Of a stretch of DNA of 64,000 bases, positions 27,470 to 34,624 are shown in pieces. The notes under the pieces were generated by a model. It was not told where the DNA came from, did no database searches, and saw only the letters and a list, made by a program, of their open reading frames with translations. Position 1 is the first letter of the stretch; each line of letters begins with the position of its first letter. A program made the position numbers and the translations under genes. The stretch is from Streptomyces jumonjinensis (GTDB lineage: Bacteria; Actinomycetota; Actinomycetes; Streptomycetales; Streptomycetaceae). The stretch lies in assembly GCF_009600885.1 (NCBI RefSeq), contig NZ_VCLA01000023.1:24139-88138 (forward strand), in the 5' to 3' direction.

Positions 27470-27991
27470 TCACCTTTTCTGCCGAGTGGTTCGTTCCCTT
27501 TCGGACACCGAATGGACGAAGGTGATCGTGCGGGAACGCATGCCCACACGGCGTTGCTCGATCATTTCCTCGACCGGGGGATCGAAAGGCTGGCGGATCG
27601 GCTTGCTGTGCAGCTTCACCGCGCAGTCGAGGTCGGTGCAGAGGAGAAGGCCCACCGTATTCAGACGCTTGCGCTTGTCCCGGGACGGGAGTCGAGCGGT
27701 AAAGAGTGACACCTCGTTGAACCGGCGGGTGAACCGGCACAGGTCGCACATCATCGCGCGCGATCCGTGTGCCGCGTCGTTCGGGGCCTGCCGCAGCAGC
27801 ACTCCCAACGCCTGATCGTCGGCCTCGGTGACGAGGTAGGCACGCTGCGGGGAGCGCAGGTCCCGCCATCCGAGGTAGTCGACTCGGTCCCAGCGGACGT
27901 CGTCGAACCAGGTGGGCAGCCGAACCTTGTTGTCGGTTGAGTCCAGGTTCACGATCGCGCCGCGTACCTCTTCCCGGGTCATCGGACGCAT
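27470..27991 (-). CDS. FBP-domain zinc-finger protein (elongation factor G-binding type)
   Basis: A 173-aa protein with the FBP C-terminal treble-clef zinc finger: cysteines C82 and C85 in MCDLC, and C118 and C123 in LLCTDLDCAVK. Before this is the conserved YLGWRDLRSPQRAYLV segment. The domain is shared with FusB/FusC-type proteins that bind elongation factor G, but most Streptomyces members have no demonstrated role in fusidic acid resistance. The tail after the finger (EQRRVGMRSRTITFVHSV) is longer than usual. The start at ATG 27991 has GGGAG about six bases upstream; ATG 27982 is an alternative. It is monocistronic, with a hairpin downstream. Confidence 0.85.
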   Translation of the reverse strand: MRPMTREEVRGAIVNLDSTDNKVRLPTWFDDVRWDRVDYLGWRDLRSPQRAYLVTEADDQALGVLLRQAPNDAAHGSRAMMCDLCRFTRRFNEVSLFTARLPSRDKRKRLNTVGLLLCTDLDCAVKLHSKPIRQPFDPPVEEMIEQRRVGMRSRTITFVHSVSERERTTRQKR

Positions 27992-28449
27992 GGCAGCTCC
28001 CGGCGAGTTGCCCACGCGCGGATGAACGCGCCGGTCGGGACGGTGTGTGGAAGGGGTAGGAGAGTCCTTTGGGTACTGGACACTCGGGGTGCTCCTTGCT
28101 GAGAAGTCCGTCATGACAGCAAGAGCAGGCCGAGCGGCTCGACGAAGACGCCCACCCGCTCGCCGCGACATACGTGCGGACTTGGAAGCGTGGGCTGGTT
28201 CAGAGCACCGGAGAATCACGTCCGGTCCGCCGTCCGGCAAGGACGGCGTCAGGGAAACAGACGGCTAGGCGGTGCAGCGAGGCGCGCTCGGCGCGGGCCG
28301 AAACATAAAAATCCCTCTTCCAGGGCACAGCGGGCCCAGAACAGATCGACGGAGCTCCGCCAGGTTAACAACAGCCCCCGGAGCAGTGGCAACCGATTTA
28401 CTGGCCACCTCCTCGGCTCCGTGGAGAGCGAAGACACCTGGCGACGGGC

Positions 28450-28486
28450 GGTGGTGCCGGCCCCGGCCATCGGGGCCGGCGCCACC
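28450..28486 (-). terminator. 16-bp hairpin terminator after the S41 peptidase gene
   Basis: Arms 28450-28465 and 28471-28486 pair with one mismatch around a 5-base loop. It lies 16 bases after the peptidase stop on the minus strand. It is highly GC-rich and without a strong U-tract. Confidence 0.75.
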
Positions 28487-28502
28487 GGGGTGTCGGCGGG
28501 GC

Positions 28503-30047
28503 TCAGCGGCGCCGGGTGAGCAGGGTGACCGCCCGGTCGAACGCGGAGTCGCGGTCGGCGGCGAACTCCTCCGCGGTGAAGACGGGAACGGTGATGTGCG
28601 GGGGTATGCCCGGGCCTTCGTGGGAGTTCCCGCGCGGGGTGGTGTACCGCTCGTTGGAGAGGCCGAAGCGCCAGCCGTTGGGCAGGGCCCGGGCCAGGAT
28701 GTCGGAGAGTGCGCCCTGGGTGTGCTCGCCGATCAGGGTGGTCGGCAGCGGGCGTTCGGCGAGGGCCTTGACGAAGGTCTCACCCGCGCTGACGGTGGCT
28801 CCCGAGGCGAGGACGGCGATCGGGCCGGTGTAGCGGGGCACTCCCTGAGCCGGGGCCACGCGGGCGGTGTACCGGGGGGTGAAACGGGTGTCGTCATCGG
28901 GGTCGTTCCTGGCCTCCTTGCGGTAGGCCGGATAGCCGCGGTCGGTCAGCCGGGCGGCGATCTGCAGGCCCAGCTCGTCGCTGCCCCCCTGATTGACCCG
29001 GACATCGACGATGAGTCCGCGCCAGGCACCGGGACCCCGGGTGCGGGCCCGGGTGACGATACGGTCGAGCACCCGGTCGAGTTCGGCGGCGTCGGTTTCG
29101 ATGGTGGGAGAGCCGGCTGTGTACCCCCCGAACCGGCCGATCCGCAGATAGCCGATTCCGCCCGGGACTTCCGCGTAGCCGATGGCACCCCCGGCATGGG
29201 TCTCCAGCGGGGTACCGCCGAGGTTGCGGCGCTCGACGAAGGCACGGACCCGTTCGTCGTAGGCGTCGTCGGGGAGGACCGTCCCGGCGCGCTGCCCGGA
29301 GGTGACACGGCCCAGATCAGAGGCCTCCACTCCGACATGGGCGTCCTGGAGGGGCTCGGCCATCGCGGAGAGTATGCCGAACAGCTCCTCCTGGGTGGTG
29401 CCCGCGTGCACCGTCGGGCGGTACCGGGCCCGCATCGCGTCCCAGTCGACGCCCCGGCGCTCGAAGAAGGCGTAGTTCTCCTTGAAGGTCTGCCAGAAGA
29501 CGTCGAAGACTGCCACCGGACCGGTGAGCGGGGGCTGTTCGCAGCGCGGCGGCAGTGCGGCGATCCGGCGCAGGGAGCGGGGGCCCAGAGAGCCGTGGAC
29601 GCGCAGTGCTGCGCGGTCGCCGGCCCGTGGCGTCACCGTCAGGCTGTATTCCGGGCTGTCGAAACGCACGGCGCCGCCAGGGCCGGTCCCGCCCGCGCTC
29701 CGGGCGGCGGGTCCGGGCAGACAGCTCAGTTCGGTGGTGTCCCAGACCCGCAGATCACGGCCGTGAATGGAGACGACGGTCCCGTATCCGTCCATCTGCC
29801 AGACACCCTCGACCGAGACTCCCCCGGACCCGGACCCGGACCCGGACCCGGACCCGGACCCGGATCGCGGTACCGCGGCGGGGGCGGGCGCCGCGGCGGC
29901 GGTGGACAGGGAGCCCGCGAGGGCGAGTGCCGTCCCGGCGGCGATGAGGACTCCGCGCCGGGACGCCGGACGCCTGCCCCGGCGGTCCTCGACGGCGGAT
30001 GCGGCTGATATCTCTGGTGTCACTGTGTTCCTCCGGTGGTCGGTCAC
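28503..30047 (-). CDS. Exported S41-family peptidase
   Basis: A protein of about 514 aa starting at GTG 30047, preceded by GGAAGGA. The N-terminus has a twin-arginine-like signal (ASRRGVLIAAGTALALAG) ending near AAAAPA, so export through Tat or Sec is likely. A (Ser-Gly) run of six repeats follows as a linker. The mature part holds a tail-specific/tricorn-type S41 domain: GGIGYLRIGRFGGY, IVDVRVNQGGSDELG and the catalytic serine in ATVSAGETFV. It is probably an extracytoplasmic processing or degradative protease. The start at 30086 is possible but has no clear RBS. It is unlinked to its neighbours and followed by a terminator hairpin. Confidence 0.9.
   Translation of the reverse strand: MTDHRRNTVTPEISAASAVEDRRGRRPASRRGVLIAAGTALALAGSLSTAAAAPAPAAVPRSGSGSGSGSGSGSGGVSVEGVWQMDGYGTVVSIHGRDLRVWDTTELSCLPGPAARSAGGTGPGGAVRFDSPEYSLTVTPRAGDRAALRVHGSLGPRSLRRIAALPPRCEQPPLTGPVAVFDVFWQTFKENYAFFERRGVDWDAMRARYRPTVHAGTTQEELFGILSAMAEPLQDAHVGVEASDLGRVTSGQRAGTVLPDDAYDERVRAFVERRNLGGTPLETHAGGAIGYAEVPGGIGYLRIGRFGGYTAGSPTIETDAAELDRVLDRIVTRARTRGPGAWRGLIVDVRVNQGGSDELGLQIAARLTDRGYPAYRKEARNDPDDDTRFTPRYTARVAPAQGVPRYTGPIAVLASGATVSAGETFVKALAERPLPTTLIGEHTQGALSDILARALPNGWRFGLSNERYTTPRGNSHEGPGIPPHITVPVFTAEEFAADRDSAFDRAVTLLTRRR
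29825..29863. repeat. Hexanucleotide microsatellite encoding a Ser-Gly linker
   Basis: About six exact copies of cggacc (plus strand) encode the SGSGSG linker between the signal sequence and the peptidase domain of the S41 protein. Copy number could vary by slippage without shifting the frame. Confidence 0.85.
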
Positions 30048-30572
30048 CGAGCATCCTTCCGGCGCCGGCGCGGCCACCGCGTCCACCTGCGGGTGCCACC
30101 CGCGTCAACCATCGGTCGTACAAGCCGAGTTACTTCCCCCTAGGGTGCGCGCGGGCGACCTGCCCTTCCGCCGGGGTACGTCCGGCCGGGGACACCGCCG
30201 CTCCACCGCTCAGTGCTCCCGCCCCGCGCGCTGCCGGAGGGCTCCAGTGATCACCGCCGCGTTGGTCCTGTTGAGCCTGACGGTCGTCTCCTCGGTGAAG
30301 GGAGCGGCCAGGATCGACCGGTTCCCGAGCGCGTGGGGGCCGGTCGGTACGGGGATCACTCCGCTCGGCGCGGTGGCTTGTGGAGGTCGCCCCGGCGGAG
30401 TGGCGTGGGCCGCAGTGGGGCGACGAGGACTGACGGCAGCCGCCATGGCCTGTATCGAGAGGTTCCCGAGGTCAGCAGGCCCCGGCCGACAGCACGAACC
30501 GCCCAGTGGCCTCGTCCTTCCCGAACGGACGAGGCCCACAACGCACCTCACGCACATCGACAAAACCGCAGG
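30048..30572. other. Intergenic stretch, no supported gene
   Basis: Several open frames cross this stretch on both strands, but none has a family resemblance or a convincing RBS. It should hold the promoter of the S41 peptidase at its left end. I see no tRNA or clear terminator in it. Confidence 0.6.
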
Positions 30573-30659
30573 TCAGGCGTCCTTCTTCACCGGCTCCAGG
30601 ATTGCCACGCACTCCACGTGGTGCGTCATCGGGAAGATGTCGGCCTGGGTGTGGTTGAA
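30573..30659 (-). pseudogene. 3'-end remnant of a TrmA/RumA-family RNA methyltransferase
   Basis: The minus-strand frame ending with TGA at 30573-30575 reads DIFPMTHHVECVAILEPVKK plus two residues. The FPxTHHVECVA(I/L)L end is the very conserved C-terminus of SAM-dependent uracil-5 RNA methyltransferases. Only the last 29 or so codons are present; beyond 30660 the frame shows no methyltransferase sequence. Such a lone gene 3' end marks a recombination or integration boundary, and it is the left edge I propose for the defence island. Confidence 0.75.
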
Positions 30660-31484
30660 GATAAGTGCAGGTCAGAGGCTATTTGGTGAGCGCGGTTGCG
30701 GCTGATTCTGGGTCACGAGCGTCATATGAGCGTCAAGCGCAAGAGGGCTCGGGCGAGCGACGGGGTTCGGTGCCGGTCGTCGTTCGAGCCGGCTCTTCAC
30801 TCTGCGTGAAGGGCGCCTGGAGCCGTCATTCCCTCAGCGCCGTAGGCGGTTGCGTCCCTTCCGCCGGTGGTGGTGCGACAAGGAGTGGTGCACCGAGCCG
30901 GATCGTCCCGATCAGATGTCGCGGAAGAGACCAGCCAGGTCTGTGACCTGCCGCGTTTGCTGGGGTCAGGTTGCTGACCTGTGTAAATGTTCTTTCGGTT
31001 GTTTCATGGTCATGCCCGTTGATGTAGCCGGAAGTCCCAGAAAAGTCCCAGGGAAATCCCACTGCCCGTCGTCCCCTCGTCGTCATCGATCTCGCGGACA
31101 CGTACTCGTTCCGCCACCCGGACAACCTGGCGACATCGCGCCGTCCGGACCGACATCCGAACAGCGCGTCACGTCACTACGGGGCAAAAGTTGTCTGATG
31201 CGGCACTAGCTCATCGAGAAGGCCGGCTTCGGCATCGTGGACTTGCGATGTTCCTTGCCGAAGGACCGTACCCAACTCGCCGGAGTCAGCTGGCGAAAAC
31301 GGAAACCTCGACTAGCCCGTCCCCGCGAGGCTGAATTCACCTCATCGAGCCGTCGTTGCGCAGCGTTGCCGCTTCTCCGATCGGCCCTGCCAGGAACTAC
31401 GATCGCACTACTGACCGGCGTCGGATGGGAGAACAGGTCTGCACATGCCATCGGCAGGGCTGGTGGTTTCGATTTCTGCACAAG
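30660..31484. other. Gene-free island edge with short (A/G)TCCCA repeats
   Basis: No supported gene. At 31032-31061 there are three closely spaced copies of an (a/g)tccca word at about 11-base intervals (aagtcccag 31032-31040, aagtcccag 31043-31051, aaatccca from 31054). Related words occur in the opposite orientation at the other island edge (62933-62976). A 9-base repeat gcaggtcag occurs at 30568-30576 and 30667-30675. These may be traces of recombination sites; no integrase gene is nearby. Confidence 0.45.
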
Positions 31485-32927
31485 TCAGTTGACTCGACGA
31501 TTTCCGGGCGGGACTTCGCTCCGGTGCATTCCGACGACGACAGAGCCCGGACCCCCGGGGGACAGACTCTTGCGTATCAGGTCGATGATGTAGTCCCAGC
31601 CGGTGTCGCGTGTGCCGATCCACCCGTCCCTGAGCAAGGTGGTAAAGGTGGTGTTGTTCAGATACCGGGGAACCGAGTCCTCGACGATACGTGTCCCGCC
31701 GGACGGTCCACCGGCTTCGGGGCGTTGGAGCAGCTCCCAGAAATGCTGCCGTGTGAGGTACATGCCGGGTATGAGGGTGGCTGAGTTCATCATGAAGGGA
31801 ACGGTTCGGCACAGCTTGACCATGCTTGGCGTGGTGACCAGGCGCGGGTCTCCCAGCGCCACGGAGCCCTGGTGGTTCGCCCGAGCCCACTCGTCCGTGG
31901 CCCTGCACTCTTCGTCCACTGCCTCCATCCTCTTCAGTTCCCGCTCACCGGTGCCGTCGTGCCAGTAGACCCAGCTGCGTCCGCTCTGCCGCATGCGCTT
32001 GTACTGGACCGTCGCCACACTGCGCGCGTGCTCGTTCACGTAGATCATGTCGACGCCCATGACGGTCTCGGCATGCGTCCGGTTGGCGTTGTACACGAAC
32101 AACCGGTGGGGGGATTCGGAGCTGCGGCGGTAGATCCGCCAGCCGACCTGCACGGCGTCCTCGCCCTCCATGCCGGGGAAGCGCATGTAGTCATGGACGA
32201 TCTGCTGGTCTTCGATCTGACGGAGGGTGGGAAGCCCTTCGAGGAAGGGCACGGATCGTGAATGGGGATCGTTCTCACCCAGCGGTGGCTGCCACGCTTC
32301 GAGCGGGTCGCGATCTGCGCCGAATGTCTCAAGGAGGGTGCCTACGGCATCCTTTTCGAGGCTCAGTCGTTCTCCCACCTCCCCGGTCGGAGGATTGGCT
32401 CCCAGGCTGCTCTCCAGGCCGGCCAGTGTCTCGTTCAGTTCCGGCCGCAGGTGCCGGACGGCATCGAGCAAATTCTCGCCGGCTGCAGGAGACATGCGGC
32501 CGTCGTCGCGGAGATAGCGCCGGCTGGCACCCATGACGCCCTGGAGATCAATGAGTGGCAGTGGCAACTGGAGTGCGGTGAAGTCGCGTGTGATAAGGGC
32601 CCGCTCGTATGTACCTGACCGTCTGCCAGGGAAGACGCTTCCCACCCCGATGATCCTGCGTTGCTCGTGCCGGGCATGACGGTCCGTGAAGAAGGCGAGA
32701 CACCATACGCGCGGCTTTCTCCATTCTTTGTGGGGGTATGCGAATGTTCGCTCACCGCGGTGCAGCCACGCTGGAGGTCTTTCGGGGAGCCGTTCCATCA
32801 TCAGCGCAGTGCTGTGCACCAGAGCGACGGCGACCATCTGTGTAACCTCCTGGATCTTGCGGGACTGCAGGATCATATTGCTGGGTGGGTCCCCGCCTCC
32901 AGGGCCGAGTAGCTTGCGATCAGCCAT
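31485..32927 (-). CDS. Unknown 480-aa protein with possible PD-(D/E)XK-type motif
   Basis: I do not recognise the family. The frame is long, begins at ATG 32927 and has even codon use. Residues 293-310 read GVDMIYV then ATVQYK: an Asp followed about 15 residues later by Q-x-K, which resembles the Mrr-type variant (D...QxK) of the PD-(D/E)XK nuclease core. Helical, charged regions lie on both sides, and LVTTPSMVKLCRTVPFMMNS with FWELLQRPEAGG lies in the C-terminal half. No Shine-Dalgarno is visible, so it may be leaderless. It sits at the left edge of the island next to a decayed kinase and a nuclease-like gene. A defence nuclease is plausible but only inferred. Confidence 0.7.
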   Translation of the reverse strand: MADRKLLGPGGGDPPSNMILQSRKIQEVTQMVAVALVHSTALMMERLPERPPAWLHRGERTFAYPHKEWRKPRVWCLAFFTDRHARHEQRRIIGVGSVFPGRRSGTYERALITRDFTALQLPLPLIDLQGVMGASRRYLRDDGRMSPAAGENLLDAVRHLRPELNETLAGLESSLGANPPTGEVGERLSLEKDAVGTLLETFGADRDPLEAWQPPLGENDPHSRSVPFLEGLPTLRQIEDQQIVHDYMRFPGMEGEDAVQVGWRIYRRSSESPHRLFVYNANRTHAETVMGVDMIYVNEHARSVATVQYKRMRQSGRSWVYWHDGTGERELKRMEAVDEECRATDEWARANHQGSVALGDPRLVTTPSMVKLCRTVPFMMNSATLIPGMYLTRQHFWELLQRPEAGGPSGGTRIVEDSVPRYLNNTTFTTLLRDGWIGTRDTGWDYIIDLIRKSLSPGGPGSVVVGMHRSEVPPGNRRVN

Positions 32928-33051
32928 GTGAGTGGCAGTAGTTCAACGGCGTTCCTCGTCGAGCCTGCTCAGCAATCGGGACTGATGTTGGGGCAGCGCA
33001 GGCCCTTCAGGAACTATGCCCATCCTTCTGACCGCCTTATCAGGAGGGTGC

Positions 33052-33480
33052 GTGCCCGCTACCGGCCAGTGCGCCGTGCTCGGTGATCGGTACGCACTGG
33101 AGTGTCCGCTCGTACGCAGCAGCATGGGACGGGTCTGGCAGGGAAGCGGCCTGCGCCGGGGGTACGGTCGCCTTCAAGACGGTCACCGCAGAGCTCCTCG
33201 CCGAGTCGGAGGATCGCGACCGAGCGCAGCGCTACTTCATACGGGAAGCGAAGGTCGCGGCGGCGCTCGACACCGCCTCCGTTCACGGCGCGGTCGCCGC
33301 AGGTGACACCTACTGGCTCATGATGAGGCTCGTCGAGGGTACGGTGCCCGGTGCTTGGGCTACACGCCCACGCTGTGGCACTTGTGTTTGCCCGAGTGGT
33401 TCCGTTGTTCATCGACCGCACAGCTGGCGACCGCCCATACCGTAGCTGTGGCGGGCGCACTGCACGGCAGTGGCCTCGGC
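33052..33480 (+). pseudogene. Frameshifted, truncated Ser/Thr protein kinase remnant
   Basis: From GTG 33052 (AGGAGG just upstream) the frame reads VLGDRYALECPL then SMGRVWQG, the start and glycine-rich loop of a bacterial Hanks-type kinase. The similarity then jumps by one frame to VAFKTVTAELLAES with the invariant Lys, the alpha-C-like REAKVAAALD, and YWLMMRLVEG at the hinge. A further fragment in a third frame (QLATAHTVAVAGALHGSG) recalls the helix before the catalytic loop. No HRDLKPxN or DFG follows. At least one frameshift and a C-terminal deletion make it non-functional. Confidence 0.7.
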
Positions 33481-33568
33481 TGAGGACGCGACTGGGTGCC
33501 GCCCGCGGCGGTCTCCGGATGAGATGATCGCGGATAGGCCATGGTGCGTGACAGGGGGAGGTGGAGCG

Positions 33569-34624
33569 GTGGCCACGGACGCCGTCCTGCGAGGGTATTT
33601 GCTGGAGGAGTCGCTGGCCTGGCTGCTGCGCTACAGCGGGTACCGGCTACTGGTTCACGAGGATCAGGATCCGGGCGAGCTGGTTGATCAGGAGGGGGCT
33701 TTGCGGGTACGGGGTCGGGGTGCCCTGCACCAAGTGGATGTACTTGGTGAGTTCGCCTTCACGCCCGCATTCTCGATACCGGTGCGGATGTTTCTGGAGG
33801 CCAAGTTCTACCAGAAACCCTGTGGCCTGGAGATCGTCCGCAACGCCCATGGTGTGGTCCATGACGTCAACGAGAATTTCATGACGCATGCGGGCAGACG
33901 TCCCCGGCAGCGCTATCACTACTCGTACGCGTTGTTCTCCGCGGGCGGCTTCACGGCGGATGCGCAGCGATATGCATTGGCTCACCAGATATCCTTGGTG
34001 GATCTATCCGGCGCCTCATTCACCTGGTTGCTCGGCGCCATCGGCAGCACCGCGTGGAGCCTCTTCCAGGCACAGGAGAAGTACCTGCCCAAGCCCTCAG
34101 GGTTCCCCGTGACGTGGATGCGACGCCAGCTGCGGGCAGCGTTGGAGACATCCCCCGTGCACCTCCTGCCCTCGACCGAGATCGCTGAGGGGAAGTTCAA
34201 GGATGCCGCTCGGGTCGCGCTCGCCCAGCTCGTCGTAGCCCTTCGTCGGCGCAGTGAGACAGAACTGCTGCTTGGATTCCCCTCCGCGCCGTTCATCCTT
34301 CCGCTGGCTGCAGATGACCACCGTCGGTTCCTTGAGTACGCGGATGCCAGACCGGACCATGCGGTGCGCATCAAGAGGCGCGGCAGCGGGACGGTGGCGG
34401 AGTGGACGCTGGCACCAGTGGAGGCGCCCGGCTCCTACGAGTTGGCTTTCAAACTCCCGGAGCACATCGAGCAGTGGATCAGCGACATCGACGGGAAAGA
34501 GCGCCTGCGCACCACGGAGATCAAGGAGCAGTTCCTGTCCGCGATCACCATCTACCGGATGAACGGCGACGGCCTGCGTACCTACCAGCTGCGCTACGAG
34601 GCGAGCTCCCTGTCGCGCTTCTGA
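33569..34624 (+). CDS. PD-(D/E)XK endonuclease-like protein
   Basis: A 351-aa protein. I start at GTG 33569 because GGGGGAGG lies eight bases upstream; the frame opens earlier at 33470 without an RBS. The N-terminal 120 residues look like a restriction-endonuclease fold: an early Glu in LEESLAWLLRYSGY, D57 in HQVDVLGE, and E77-x-K79 in FLEAKFYQ give a D-E-x-K pattern. The rest is helical/beta and not recognised. It converges with the RelE-UvrD helicase gene and overlaps its 3' end by 31 bases. As the only intact plus-strand gene inside the island, it may be the nuclease partner of the helicases. Activity is inferred. Confidence 0.78.
   Translation: MATDAVLRGYLLEESLAWLLRYSGYRLLVHEDQDPGELVDQEGALRVRGRGALHQVDVLGEFAFTPAFSIPVRMFLEAKFYQKPCGLEIVRNAHGVVHDVNENFMTHAGRRPRQRYHYSYALFSAGGFTADAQRYALAHQISLVDLSGASFTWLLGAIGSTAWSLFQAQEKYLPKPSGFPVTWMRRQLRAALETSPVHLLPSTEIAEGKFKDAARVALAQLVVALRRRSETELLLGFPSAPFILPLAADDHRRFLEYADARPDHAVRIKRRGSGTVAEWTLAPVEAPGSYELAFKLPEHIEQWISDIDGKERLRTTEIKEQFLSAITIYRMNGDGLRTYQLRYEASSLSRF

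Noticed and set aside
26783..27709. 308-aa plus-strand open frame
   Set aside because: No family resemblance; crosses a hydrolase remnant, a terminator hairpin and the FBP gene on the other strand.
28272..30008. 578-aa plus-strand open frame
   Set aside because: Antisense to the S41 peptidase, which has a signal sequence, catalytic motif, RBS and terminator.
30246..30705. Plus-strand frame starting ITAALVLLSLTVVSS
   Set aside because: The hydrophobic start is suggestive, but the remainder is low-complexity and it overlaps the methyltransferase remnant on the other strand.
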